Assembly (NCBI RefSeq): GCF_005047355.1
Contig: NZ_SUMC01000070.1
Coordinates: 1-39,039 of the forward strand
Length of the DNA stretch: 39,039 bases
Direction: 5' to 3'
From: Actinacidiphila oryziradicis
Lineage (GTDB): Bacteria; Actinomycetota; Actinomycetes; Streptomycetales; Streptomycetaceae
The notes under the pieces were generated by a model, which searched no databases, had not been told where the DNA came from, and saw only the letters and a list, made by a program, of their open reading frames with translations. Below, piece after piece: positions 15,154 through 24,918 of the stretch (positions within the stretch are counted from its first letter, which is position 1; each line of letters opens with the position of its first letter). A program made the position numbers and the translations under genes.

Positions 15154-17760
15154 TCAGGCGGGCGTGGGGGTGGGCTGGTGGGACAGGAGGCGGGGGGCGA
15201 GGGTCGCGCAGAGGGTGGCGACTGCCGAGCAGGTGGTGACGGTGGCCCAGGCGACGGGGCCCAGGGGCGTGCAGCCGAAGAAGTGGCTGATGCCGGGGAT
15301 CTCCATGACGGCGATGAGTGCTGCTGCGGACAGGGCCCCGGTGGCCAGGACCAGAGGGCTGTGCCGGCCGATGATGAGGGTCTGGCCGAGTTGGGTGCCC
15401 ACCAGCGCGGCCAGGCCCATGGTGCTGGCGCGCCTTGGGAGGCCGGTGATGCGGCCGACCTGCCAGGCTGAGGTGGCACCGAGGGCGGTGGCGGTGCCAC
15501 GCACGGCCAGGACGCGGGCCAAGTCGCGTCCGAGCAGCGAGGAGGCGGGTCCGCCGGCCAGGGGGTCTTCACCGGATTTGGGTTTGCGGGCGGGGGCCAG
15601 GGCGACGGCGAGGGCGGGCAGCATGTCAGTGAGCAAGTTGACGAGCAGCAGCTGGCGGGTGCCGAGGGGGGCGCGGCCTGACAGGGCGGTGCCAAGGATG
15701 GTGAAGGCGACCTCACCGGCGTTGCCGCCGACCAGGATCGCGACCGCGTCTCGTACGCTGCGCCACAGGGCGCGGCCCTCGATGAGGGCGTTGAGGATGA
15801 GGGTGGGATCGGGGTCGGTCAGGACGAGGTCTGCGGCGGCGCGGGCGGAGTTGGAGCCGTGGGCGGACAGGCCGATGCCGACGTCGGCGAGGCGGATGGC
15901 GGCTGCGTCGTTTACGCCGTCGCCGGTCATGGCCACGACGTGTCCGGCGTGTTGCAGGGACTGGATGATGCGGACTTTGTGTTCGGGGGAGACGCGGGCG
16001 AAGACCGCGGTTCGGGTGATCTTGGCGGTACGAGCCGGTTCGGGCAGGGTGTCCAGTTCGGTGCTTGTGAGGACGGTGTCGGCCTCGGGGATGCCCAGCT
16101 CACGGGCGATGGCGAGCGCCGTGGCCGGGTGGTCGCCGGTGATCATGGCAACCCTTACTCCGGCGTCCGTCAGGCGTTTGACGGCTTCTGCGGCACCCGG
16201 CCGGGCGGTGTCGGCGATGGTGATGAAACCCAGTAGTGTGAGGTCGCCGACCAGGTCGGCCACCGGCCCGTCGGTGGTGCCAGGGAAGGTATGCCTGGAC
16301 TCGGCGACTGCCAGCACCCGCAGCCCGTTGGAGGCCAGCCGCTGGACCAGGTCGTGGGCGGAGCGCCGGCGGTCGGGGCCGAGGGGGGCGGTATCGGTGC
16401 TGCCGCCGTCATCGGATGATGGGTCCAGGGCGCTGGTACAGCGGGAGAGCACGATCTCGGGTGCTCCCTTCACCGCCAGATACGGTTGTCCGGAGTCGGT
16501 GCCCAGGCAGGCGGAATAGCCTCTGCTGGCTTCGAAGGGCAGTTCGGTTACCGGCCGCCAGGCGCCGTCGGGGCCGCAGCGCGTGGCTGCGGCGTCGGCG
16601 ACGGCCTGGTCGGTGGCGTGGGCGAGTGCCTGGCTGCCCTCGGACTCGGGGCAGGCTCTGGCCGCGGTGCGCAGCACGCGACAGGCCAGGGGGTTGTCTG
16701 TGAGGAGGCCGTGGTCGAGTGTGGCAACGCCGGTCACGGCCAGTCGTCCTTCAGTGAGGGTGCCGGTCTTGTCGAAGCAGACGACGTCCACGCGGCCCAG
16801 GGCCTCCAGGACGCGGGCTGAACGGGTCAGCACCCCGTGCTGGGACAGTCGGCGGGCGGCGGCGGACTGGGCGACGGTGGCGACCAGCGGCAGGCCCTCT
16901 GGGACTGCGGCTACCGCGATGGCTACCCCGGAGGCGAGTGCCTCGCGCACCGGTACCCCTCGTAGCAGACCGAGGAGGGTGACGGCGGCGCCGCCGATGC
17001 CGACTGCGGGCAGAGCGGTCTTGGTGAGCGCGGCCAGGTGGCTTTCGATGCCGGGCGGGGTGGTGGCAGTGCCGGCCAGGTCAGCGGCGCGGCCGGCCTC
17101 GGTCTGGGATCCGGTGGCCACGACTACGGCGTAGCCGGTGCCGGCCAGTACGGTGCAGCCCTGGTAGACCATGCAGGACCGCTCCGCCAGGTCGGCTCCG
17201 GGGGTGGCCCGGGGATCCTTGGCTACCGGGGCTGACTCGCCGGTCAGGCTGGCCTCGTCAAGTTCCAGGCGGTCGCTGACCAGCAGTCGGGCATCTGCCG
17301 GGATTACATCCGAGGGCCTCAGCACGATGATGTCCCCGACCCGCAGGTCCTGCGAGGTGACGGTGCGAAGGGGGGCCGTCTCCAGCCCGGCGAAGAACCG
17401 GACCCGGTCAGGCAACGCTGTGGAGGGAGGGGGTGTCCAGCGGGCTCGTCGGGCTGTCAGTCGCTCGTCAAACAGCAGGCCCTGCAAGGCCTGCTCAGCA
17501 CGCAGGCGTTGGACTCCGCTGATCACGGCGTTGCCAACCATGACCCCGCCCACCAGGGCGGAATCGATGCTGGAGCCCACGGCGGCGGAGGCGGCGGCGC
17601 CCAGGGCCAGCACGGGGGTGAGGGGGTCTCGCAGTTCCTCCCGTACAGCGGTCAGCAGCCGCGCGGCCCCCCGGGCCGCTGCGCCGAGGCCAGCGGCACC
17701 AGCCGCGGCGTGTACGGCTGTTCGGAGGGTGCCAGGCGTGTGACGGGGCTGTGCGGCGTC
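15154..17760 (-). pseudogene. Cation P-type ATPase, catalytic C-terminal part (frameshifted from 17652-19946)
   Basis: This frame holds the working half of a P-type ATPase: LTAVREELRDPLTPVLALGA (start of the membrane core), the actuator loop LDEASLTGESAPV, the phosphorylation site CFDKTGTLTEG (Asp codon at 16771-16773), AMITGDHPATALAIARELGI, and the hinge AMTGDGVNDAAAI. C-terminal membrane segments follow, ending near 15154. No CPC motif is seen, so it is not a classical heavy-metal P1B pump. The long-protein layout with a large degenerate N-terminal half resembles mycobacterial CtpI-like ATPases of unknown substrate. The N-terminal half is in another frame; the switch lies between about 17680 and 17800. 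It is either one gene with a one-base deletion or a sequencing error. The last GGGGGG run of the coding strand, near 17670, is a candidate place. Confidence 0.7.
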
Positions 17761-19946
17761 CGACCCGGCTGTCGGCCGGCCGGGCCCTGGCTGGGCGGTT
17801 GGAGAATGCCGAGGGTCTCTTGGGCTCCCAAGGCGTGCCAGGCACCGCGGACGCGGGCCGGTGGCAGGGGCGTGCGGGCCACGCGCCGGGCCGCGTGCAC
17901 GCCGCCGAGCTGGGCGAAGAAGGCTGCACCGTAGACCGGCGAGGTGGTCAGGCCGGCCACCGTTCGGCGGGTGCCGGCGGCGGCGACCAACGCCCCGAGG
18001 GCGGATCCGCCCAGGGACAGGTGTGCGGATTTGGTGCTGACCTGGTGCGCTTCGTCCAAGGCGGCCAGGATGCGCCACACCTGGGCCAGGCCGGGGCCGC
18101 AGATCAGGTCCGCGGACCAGCACACCCTGCCTGCGGCACCGGGGCCGGGCACCACGGTGAGAGCGACGTCCGCAGCGGCCAGCGCGTGCTCTTCGGCGGA
18201 GGTGACCAGCAGGACGACCTGCCCGTCCTCTTGTAGGCGCCGCACCTCTTCGGGCAGCGGCGCGGCCCGGGGCAGGATCTGGTTGGCCCACGGGAGCAGT
18301 TCGCCGGCGCTGGCATGTTCGGTGAGCAGCAGAGGGCGGCTGCCGGAACGAGCTGCTGCGACCACTGCGTCGGCCAGCGGGTCGAGTTCGCAGCCCACCA
18401 GGATCCGGCCCCGGCGCCGCCCGTCCGGGCCGCGCAGGTCCAATGGCAGCCCCGAGGGGGCGTCCGGTCGCCCCTGGGGTGCGCCGGCGGGGCGTTCCAA
18501 CCGCCACCCGTCGCCTGTCCACGGTCCCGCACCGCACAGATCCTTCAGGGACCGCCCGGCCAGCGCGGACTGCGCGGCGCTCCACACGTCGGCCTCGTCC
18601 AGGTCGTCGGTGGCGGCTGCCGACAGGGGCCGGGGGCGATGGGTGCACAGTACGGTCGAGTCGATCAGGACGGTCGAGACCCGGTCCAGCAGCCGCAGAG
18701 CTCTCCCGTTCATCGGTACCACGCCGTCGCGGGCCAGATCTCGACCCAGCTGAGCGCTGAAGACCTCCCGCCCCATTCCTGCGGCTTTCGGCACGGTCGC
18801 CAAGACCGCCTGCGCGGCCTGTTCGGGACTGCGGGTCCACGCCAGTAGCCCCCCGGCCCCCAACAGCGCGGTCAGGGAGGTCAGCTCCCCGCAGGCCTCG
18901 ACCGGGCCGGCCGGCAGCGGTACCGGCCGGGGCAGCCGCTCGGGTGCCTTCTGCGGCAGCCCGTCCCCGGCGCCCAGCAGCTCGCCCTCGCGCAGGCCCC
19001 ATACGCTCTGCCGACTGCGGATCTCGGCGAGCTGCCACAGGCGCTGCACTGCGTCCAAGGCCAGTGGCCAAGCCCCCCTGGTCAGGGCGTGCACCGCCGC
19101 ATTGGACACCCCCAGCACCATCTCGGCATGCGGCTGGCCGAGACGGCCCTCCAGCATGCGGCGCAACTGCGGCCGGGTCTCAGCCATCACAACGGGCACC
19201 CGAAACCCGGGAGGAAGGGCGGGCAGCGGCGTCACCCAACGAGCCATGGCTACCAGTAGCCCCAGGCAGTCCGCCACCAGCGACGCCCCAGTCAGCACAG
19301 CCGGCGTCGCATCGAACGGGGGGCAGGGGCTGCCGCCCGCGATCGGTTCCCCGCTGCTGCCGTGCGCCTGTTCCACCTGCTCCACGAGCTCCAGCAGGCG
19401 ATCCAGGCCGAGGAGGTCCTCATCGACATCGACCACCACCTGCCCCAGCACCGCGTTCACCTCCGCCCATCGCACACCCTCCACCGCGTGCAACGCCGCA
19501 TTCAGCCCGCTCACCAGCCGGTCATGCCGTTCTCCGTGCCCGCTCAGACCGCGTACCTCGATGTGCGCCCTGCCCCTGCGCGACCACACCCGCCGCCGTG
19601 CGCGGTTCTTGTCGGCGTCCACCACAGTGGCGGCCACCTCGGCGAGATCAGCCGGCAGACCGCGGACCCCGTCACGGACCACCCGCTGTCCCCAGCGGGT
19701 CGCAGCGGCCAGTGCCGCCCCCGCCTCTCCGGCCAAGGACGCCCCGTTGACAGTCCCGCCCGGTGCCGCCACCGGAACAGGCCGGAAAACCGGGGTGAAC
19801 ACCGACGGCAGAACTTCACTCCAAGGCGGCACCGGTGACTCCTGCTCTGATTCGGGTAAGGACGGGGGCCGGCCAGGACGCACCTGCACGGCGCAGACAA
19901 CCAGTCGGAGCCGCCGGACTGTCACAGACAGCACCTTATGCGACAT
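17652..19946 (-). pseudogene. Cation P-type ATPase, N-terminal part (same gene as 15154-17760)
   Basis: The frame gives 764 residues from ATG 19946. Residues about 110-180 (RRGRAHIEVRGLSGHGERHD, then VEGVRWAEVNAVLGQVVVDV) look like a metal-binding-domain fold without the CxxC pair. Further hydrophobic segments and a degenerate ATPase-like region follow (VLIDSTVLCTHRP, ILVGCELDPLADAVVAAARS, VLLVTSAEEHALAAADVALT). These mirror, without catalytic residues, the P and N domains of the C-terminal half. At the end the cation-ATPase N-terminal motif AWHALGAQETLGIL appears, but the downstream partner is in the -1 frame. No ribosome-binding site is evident; the AT-rich region just before the ATG may be the promoter of a leaderless transcript. 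A later start is possible. Confidence 0.65.
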
Positions 19947-19978
19947 ATGATTGTTATTACTATTTTTGTAGTGAATGG
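19944..19978 (-). promoter_or_regulatory. AT-rich box at the start of the P-type ATPase gene
   Basis: A stretch of about 30 bases (minus strand ACAAAAATAGTAATAACAAT then CATATG) is strikingly AT-rich for this DNA. It runs into the ATG of the ATPase. Fur/Zur-family metal boxes in streptomycetes have an AATCATT-like core, and AACAATCAT is similar, but only about 9 of 15 positions fit a Zur consensus. It may simply be the promoter. Confidence 0.35.
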
Positions 19979-19980
19979 GG

Positions 19981-20317
19981 TCCTGTCGAGTCCCATGCCC
20001 CAGAAGCCCGTGGAGCGGCCGTTGTGGCGGGCGCTACTGGTGGGGGCAAGGAACTCGCGCTGCCCAGCCGTCCCCCTCGGCCGCCGCCGTAGCCCGCGCC
20101 GCACATTGCTGGCTTTGCCAGGGGCCGCGGCCAGCCTGACCGTCGGCACGGGTGGGCCTGGACGCTGACCGCGCGGTGGTAGTGAAGAGGCGGTTGCGCA
20201 GCTCTCTTCTGTTTCTTTGGCCCGGGACGTCACATTCGGCCAGGCTCGTCGCACCACTTAACGTCAGATGCCGGCAGCACCCCGTTGGCGCGGGTGCGAG
20301 AAGGAAAGGGCCGACGC
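19981..20317. other. Region without a recognisable gene
   Basis: Short frames exist on both strands, but none has a believable ribosome-binding site, family match or consistent composition. It probably holds the promoters of the flanking genes. Confidence 0.5.
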
Positions 20318-20440
20318 ATGGATGCGACCACCCTGGCCTCACTCATAGTGGGGCTCGCGGGCATCGGGGCCCAATGTTTGCGGTGTGGCTTCGGGGACGG
20401 ACGGCCGTTCAGCTTGCGCGGGTGGGCGAGTGGGGTCTGA
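20318..20440 (+). pseudogene. N-terminal stub of an unknown membrane or secreted protein
   Basis: The ATG at 20318 has a strong GAAGGAAAGG box and opens a hydrophobic start (MDATTLASLIVGLAGIGAQ). After about 30 residues the sequence enters a minus-strand transposase fragment and stops. The good start signal suggests a real gene cut short by the insertion. Function unknown. Confidence 0.4.
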
Positions 20441-20684
20441 GCAGCGTGGCCGTAGTGACCGGAACGACCTGTGCCCAGCGGCGGCGCGGTATCAGGTGCG
20501 AGAGCGCGGCGAACCACAGGCGGTCGGCTGGCTCGTAGCGCACGCGCGGGACGTGTCGGCGCAGGACCGCGTTCTCGTGCCGCAACACCAGCAACTCAGC
20601 GTCCTTGGAGACCTCACGCCGCAGCAGCAACGCGGGCAGCGACAGCAGGCGGCGGGTGACGGCATACACCGTGGACGGGATCAC
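20433..20684 (-). pseudogene. Integrase-core transposase, N-terminal fragment
   Basis: From ATG 20684 the minus strand reads MIPSTVYAVTRRLLSLPALL, SKDAELLVLRHENAVLRRHV, YEPADRLWFAALSHLIPRRR, VVPVTTATLLR. This is the complete N-terminus of a common streptomycete IS3/IS481-like transposase. It breaks off at ATLLR, where WHRRL would follow. A piece of the same or a similar transposase, starting at the matching place (VTPTTLLTWHRQLVARKW), lies at 29597-29695 on the other strand. Confidence 0.7.
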
Positions 20685-20689
20685 GAAAC

Positions 20690-20842
20690 ATGATCCCAGA
20701 CGAGGAAGAACCGCTGCTCAGAGACCTGGACTCCCGGTTCCCCACGGCGAAGGACCTCGAAGCCGGACGACGATTCGTGTTTTTGAGCCTCACAGGACGC
20801 GTACGGGAAAGAGCTCGCCCGCATCAGCAAGCACCAGAGTGA
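20690..20842 (+). CDS. Small open frame of unknown function
   Basis: Fifty residues (MIPDEEEPLLRDLDSRFPTA, then KDLEAGRRFVFLSLTGRVRE) begin next to the transposase fragment. The acidic start and regular composition look protein-like, but no ribosome-binding site or family is recognised. It may be a gene piece. Confidence 0.2.
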   Translation: MIPDEEEPLLRDLDSRFPTAKDLEAGRRFVFLSLTGRVRERARPHQQAPE

Positions 20843-21209
20843 TGCGGTGACCGCGCGCACCACGGTCTTCGAGGCGCTCGCCCGAGCCGGGCGCCTCGCA
20901 TCAACCCCCGCCGGCGATTGCCATGCCGGAGATGTCCAGGGGCACGACCACCCGCGACTCGCGCGGTGGAGGAATGGCCGCCGGGTACTCGCAAGCGCCG
21001 CGATCACCAACTCCCAGAACATCAAGGCGGGTTGGCGTGCGGCGCGGACCCACGTCATGTGCAGCGCAACCCAAGATCGTTCCGGCAATGAGGCAGAAAA
21101 ATTACTGGCATATCGGCGTAACCACGGCGATCTACCGTCGACGTCACTTGAGGTGATCATCTTCCTTAAAGAGTCGCAGGGGAACAGATTGTCAGACGAA
21201 TGGAGTCCC
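20843..21209. other. Leader region before the amidase gene, no gene recognised
   Basis: An open frame reaches back from the amidase to 20847. It has no ribosome-binding site, and its product lacks any recognisable domain before the signal peptide at 21210. Composition turns somewhat AT-richer at 21080-21200, which may hold the amidase promoter. Confidence 0.4.
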
Positions 21210-22838
21210 ATGAGCCGCTTCACCCGAACCCGTAGACGTGCCCTGGTCACCCTGGCAGGCGTCGCAACCGTCGCCGCCACGCTGACCGGCCCGGCACAGG
21301 CGGCACCGAAGCAAGAGCCGTTTATGCTCACCGAAGCCACCGTCAGCGGCATCCATGAGGCGATCGCGTCGCACCACCTGACGTGTGTGCAGCTCGTTCA
21401 GGCCTACCTGAACCGTATCGCGGCCTACGACAAGGCCGGCCCCAAGCTCAACAGCTACATCACGGTGTCCGACCAGGCAGTGAAGCGGGCAGCGTCACTC
21501 GACAGGTCATTCGCCCGGCACGGCTTCACCGGCTCGCTGCACTGCGTCCCAGTGATCCTCAAGGACAACATCGACACCGCCGACATGCCGACGACCGGCG
21601 GGTCGAAGACGCTGGCCGGCACCTACCCGAAGAAGAACGCCTCCGTCACCCAGCGCCTCCTGGAGGCCGGGGCGGTCATCCTGGGCAAGGGCAACATGGA
21701 TGAGTGGGCGCACGGTGGCTCTCCCGGCGGCGGGTACAGCTCCGTGGGCGGCCAGACGCTCGACCCGTACGACCTCACGCGCGGCCCGGGCGGGTCCAGT
21801 GCCGGCCCCGGTGCCGCGGTCGGCGCGAACTTGGCCGCCACCGGTATAGGTACCGACACCCTCGGCTCACTGCGCGGTCCGGCTGCCAACAACGACCTGG
21901 TCGCCATCAAGCCGACCATGGGGCTGGTGAGCGGAGCCGGCATCATCCCGTTCAGCCTGACGTTCGACGTCGCCGGGCCGCTCACCCGAACCGTCTCCGA
22001 CGGCGCGGCAATGCTCAGTGCCCTGACCGGAGTCGACTCAAAGGACCCGCGTACCAAGGCCAGCGCGGGCCACTACAGCACCGACTACACGAAGTACCTG
22101 AAGGCGGACAAGCTGTCCGGCGCCCGCATCGGGTTTGTAGACAACTTCAACGGCGGCAACACCGAGATCGACGCGGCCACCCAGCGCGCCCTGGACACGA
22201 TGCGGTCACACGGCGCGACCATCGTCCCGGTGCACCTGCCTGACTCGCTGCTGTCCTCGGCAAGCTCGGTCTATGCGACCATCTCCGACCTGGAGTTCAA
22301 GTACCAGCTCGCCGACTACCTGGCGACCAGGCCGAAGAGCGTCCCGGTCAAGACGCTGGCCGATGTCATCGCGCAGAGCAGCCAGCCCGACTTTCCCATC
22401 TCGCCGGCCGTGCTGACCCGGCTAACCCAGGCCGAGAGCCGGGGGTCGCTCACCGACCCCGCGTACCAGCAGGCGCTCGCCACTGGTCCTGCCTCGTTCC
22501 GGAATGGCATCGACAGCCTGCTGACCGCGAACCGGCTGGACGGGCTGGTCTTCCCGAACGCGACCTGCCCCGCGAGTGCCTACCCTGGCAGCACCGCCAC
22601 GAACACCTGCAAGGCGGTCCCCAGCAGCACCGCACTGGCCAGCCTGTCCGGCTACCCCTCGGTCACGGTGCCCAACGGTTTCACCGCGAACGGGCTGCCG
22701 ATCAGCCTGGCCTTCCTCGGTACGGCGTTCAGTGAGCCCGAGCTGATCGGGTTGTCGTACTCCTTCGAGCAGGCCACGCACCTACGCCGGCCCCCGGCCA
22801 GCACGCCGCCGCTGGCTCCGACGACCCGGGGCCGGTAA
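21210..22838 (+). CDS. Secreted amidase-signature hydrolase
   Basis: The product has 542 residues. The ATG at 21210 follows TGGAG and opens a signal peptide with a possible twin-arginine motif (RTRRRALVTLAGVATVAATL, cleavage near AQA). The amidase-signature fold is clear: VILKDNIDTADMPTTGGS with K118, GPGGSSAGPGAAVGANLA with cis-Ser S196, and GIGTDTLGSLRGPAANN with nucleophile S220. The S196-S220 gap of 24 residues equals that of FAAH (S217-S241). The usual GGS(I/L)R box is LGSLR here. Enzymes of this family cut amide bonds; secreted actinobacterial members act on unknown amides or peptides. Upstream is transposase debris and downstream a strong terminator, so it is transcribed alone. The gene looks intact. 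Confidence 0.88.
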   Translation: MSRFTRTRRRALVTLAGVATVAATLTGPAQAAPKQEPFMLTEATVSGIHEAIASHHLTCVQLVQAYLNRIAAYDKAGPKLNSYITVSDQAVKRAASLDRSFARHGFTGSLHCVPVILKDNIDTADMPTTGGSKTLAGTYPKKNASVTQRLLEAGAVILGKGNMDEWAHGGSPGGGYSSVGGQTLDPYDLTRGPGGSSAGPGAAVGANLAATGIGTDTLGSLRGPAANNDLVAIKPTMGLVSGAGIIPFSLTFDVAGPLTRTVSDGAAMLSALTGVDSKDPRTKASAGHYSTDYTKYLKADKLSGARIGFVDNFNGGNTEIDAATQRALDTMRSHGATIVPVHLPDSLLSSASSVYATISDLEFKYQLADYLATRPKSVPVKTLADVIAQSSQPDFPISPAVLTRLTQAESRGSLTDPAYQQALATGPASFRNGIDSLLTANRLDGLVFPNATCPASAYPGSTATNTCKAVPSSTALASLSGYPSVTVPNGFTANGLPISLAFLGTAFSEPELIGLSYSFEQATHLRRPPASTPPLAPTTRGR

Positions 22839-22932
22839 AGCGCGACAACCGCCACTGAGTAACCCGGTGGGGCCGTCGAACGGCGACTACACCATCCCGG
22901 CCCCCTCGACCCGCCGAACGCGGTCGTCAGTA

Positions 22933-22959
22933 CGCCGGGCCCGCACCGCGGGCCCGGCG
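22933..22959 (+). terminator. Hairpin terminator of the amidase gene
   Basis: CGCCGGGCCCGC and GCGGGCCCGGCG form a perfect 12-bp stem with an ACC loop, about 95 bases past the amidase stop. Confidence 0.75.
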
Positions 22960-23124
22960 CTGACCGGTGCAACCCACCTCTGAGAGGGCGTTTAGCGTGG
23001 ACGGATTGCCCTTGATGCCCTAGTAGGTGCCTCGCCAGGTGGGTTTAGTCTCGTCCGTTATGCGCTTGGCGAGGTTGTCGATCGACGCGACGTGGATCAT
23101 GGCTTCGGAGCTGGCGGGGAGAGT

Positions 23125-23506
23125 CTCGTATTATGCCGATCCCGACGTTATGCCGACGTCGAGCGGTCGGTGCTGGTCGACGGGACCTCCGGGCTGGTTT
23201 GGTCGGCATAATTTGCCGTCATCCTGACGGTGATCCCTCCCGCATCCGGAGAGTCGGCTACGGCCGGGCTGACCGGCTGGAGGAAGGGCCGGAGCTGACG
23301 CCGCAGGTAGTGGAGGACTTCCTCGCCACACAGCCCCCTCCGGCTCTCCTCTCGGACGCTACAGCGGCCTGGGCTCCCGCTTGCGTTCTGCGAAACGCTC
23401 CGTCGAGAACCGTCCGGTTATGCCGATCGTTCCGGAGCCCGTGCTCGTCCCGCCCCGGCATTCAGCCTCTGCGGTCGGCATAACGTCGGGATCGGCATAA
23501 TACGAG
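23125..23506. mobile_element. 382-bp non-autonomous element with 33-bp perfect inverted repeats
   Basis: The first 33 bases (23125-23157) and the last 33 (23474-23506) are exact inverted copies. Each holds two units of TCGGCATAA. Further single units occur inside: GGTCGGCATAA near 23204 and TTATGCCGATC near 23418. No transposase is encoded. A plus-strand frame with the residues DRLEEGPELTPQVVEDFLAT could be a captured gene piece. No clear target duplication is visible. It looks like a miniature inverted-repeat transposable element mobilised by an enzyme elsewhere. The family is not recognised. Confidence 0.75.
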
Positions 23507-23526
23507 TTACTCCGAGCTCGGAGTAA
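23507..23526. repeat. Perfect 20-bp palindrome abutting the element's right end
   Basis: TTACTCCGAGCTCGGAGTAA is self-complementary, and the symmetry extends imperfectly to 28 bases (23503-23530). It directly follows the right inverted repeat of the 382-bp element and could be the insertion target or an operator. Confidence 0.6.
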
Positions 23527-23548
23527 TTCGTAGTCGCGGGCGAGGCGT

Positions 23549-23746
23549 CGGGCCGTCGACCAGGACGGCAACGTCCTCGACATCCTCGTGCAGTCGAAGC
23601 GGGACGCGAAGGCCGCGAAGCGGTTCCTGGCCAAGCTCATGAAGAAGCAGCGCCGGGTGCCGAGGGTGCTGGTCACCGACAAGCTCCGCTCCTACGGTGT
23701 CGCCCACCGAGAGCTGATGCGCTCGGTCGAGCACCGTTCCCACAAG
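23549..23746 (+). pseudogene. IS6-family transposase, internal fragment
   Basis: The residues VDQDGNVLDILVQSKRDAKA, AKRFLAKLMKKQRRVPRVLV and TDKLRSYGVAHRELMRSVEH, then RSHKG are the middle of an IS6-type DDE transposase, with the second Asp in VTDKLRSY. It stops exactly where a second IS6-family copy begins at 23747. The C-terminal Glu region is lost. It differs from the second copy at many residues, so it is a different, older IS. Confidence 0.75.
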
Positions 23747-24578
23747 GGCGTTGTCACGTTGTTGGGTGCGTGGGTGCCTGATGACGTGTCGGGGTGTGGT
23801 GGTGCCGGGTTCCGGGCCGGTGCTCAGCCCGTGGTGGGCCGGCCGACAGCGCCGGTGACCTGGTCCCAGGTGGCGAAGTGGATGGTCATTTCAGCTCGGT
23901 GTTCGGGTGCGGTCATCTGGTGGCGGCGGGGGCGGAAGTGGGGTGAGATGCCGCTGAACGCGGACAGGAAGCGTTGTGCTCCGCCGACGCTGCGGAAGCT
24001 TTTCATCGCTCCTTCGCGTTGCCGCGTGGGCTGGTGGCTGTTCTCGGCTCGGTTGTTCAGTCCCTTGTGGGAGCGGTGTTCCACGGAGGGTATGACCTCG
24101 CGGTGGGCCGCGCCGTAGGAGCGGAGCTTGTCGGTGACCACCACCCGCGGCACCGCACGGGTCTTCTTCATCAGGCGGCGGAGGAAGCGCCTGGCGGCCT
24201 TCGCGTCCCGCCGGGACTGGAGCAGGATGTCGAGCGCGTTTCCGTCCTGGTCGACGGGCCGCCACAGGTACTTCTGCTCGCCGCTGATCTTGACGAATAC
24301 CTCGTCCAGGTGCCACTTGTCCCCTGGCCGGGGCCGGCGACGGCGCAGCCCGTCGGCGCAGGCCTGGCCGAACTTCAGACACGCCGCGCTGGAGCATCAG
24401 CTCCTCGACCTCGCGGAACCTGAGTGGGAAGCGGAAGTACAGCCATACGCAGCGGGAGATGACCTCCACCGGGTAGCGGTGCCCCTTGTACGACGGCGCC
24501 GGGTTCCCCATGGACGATCCCCCTCCAGCATGATCAACCCGAAGATCCTCCCATGCCATCCGCCAACGTGACAGTGCC
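23747..24578 (-). mobile_element. IS6-family insertion sequence, about 832 bp, inactivated
   Basis: The ends GGCGTTGTCACGTTG (23747-23761) and, inverted, GGCACTGTCACGTTG (24564-24578) form imperfect inverted repeats. IS6 elements typically start with GGCxxTGT. The single transposase gene inside runs on the minus strand and carries a deletion. Confidence 0.7.
23824..24511 (-). pseudogene. IS6-family transposase with an internal deletion
   Basis: It starts at ATG 24511 with MGNPAPSYKGHRYPVEVISR, CVWLYFRFPLRFREVEELML, QRGVS. About 35 bases, which would encode the helix-turn-helix end (ETIRRWCA), are then missing. The text continues in another frame as KFGQACADGLRRRRPRPGDK, WHLDEVFVKISGEQKYLWRP, VVTDKLRSYGAAHREVIPSV, NNRAENSHQPTRQREGAMKS. 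The DDE residues are the Asp of WHLDE, the Asp of VTDK and the Glu of QREGAMK, all present. The frame loss makes it inactive, but the catalytic text is otherwise clean, so the damage may be recent. Confidence 0.8.
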
Positions 24579-24699
24579 CCATCCACCACTTCCGCTCGCC
24601 TGACAACCCCTGCACGGACCCAACGAGGTCGTCAAATCCGCGAGCACCTCCGGTCCACAGATCTTGAGTGTGCCACGGGCACGAAAGGATTGAGCGATG

Positions 24700-24888
24700 T
24701 AGGAAGTCTCCGCCCGACCCCCGACCCCCGACCCCGGACCATCGGCCAGCACTTCCAGCACCGTCAACACGAGTGACAACCAGCCGCGACAGCTCGGAAT
24801 CAGCAGCGGCCAGCGAAGTCGTCAACTCCGTGATCCCGGCCCACATCTCCTCGACATGCCCACGCGCCGCAGCCTCCCTGGCCTCCAA
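24700..24888 (-). pseudogene. Coiled-coil N-terminal fragment of an unknown streptomycete protein family
   Basis: On the minus strand, MEAREAAARGHVEEMWAGIT, then ELTTSLAAADSELSRLVVTR, followed in another frame by VLEVLADGPGSGVGG. The first 40 residues form a heptad-like helix. As I recall, IS-associated hypothetical proteins with a similar start are common in Streptomyces. The rest is lost in frameshifts and the IS6 insertion. Confidence 0.45.
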
Positions 24889-24918
24889 TTATCAACGACG
24901 TCACAACACCGCCCCTCG

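Noticed and set aside
15104..16519. 471-residue plus-strand frame rich in Arg/Ala/Ser
   Set aside because: Antisense to the P-type ATPase, whose catalytic motifs are on the other strand.
17652..17800. Programmed ribosomal frameshift in the P-type ATPase
   Set aside because: The G run is not arranged as a proper -1 slippery heptamer in the upstream frame (tandem slip would mispair), so a deletion or sequencing error is simpler.
20681..21352. 223-residue minus-strand frame upstream of the amidase
   Set aside because: No recognisable domain or ribosome-binding site, and it runs into the amidase signal-peptide region.
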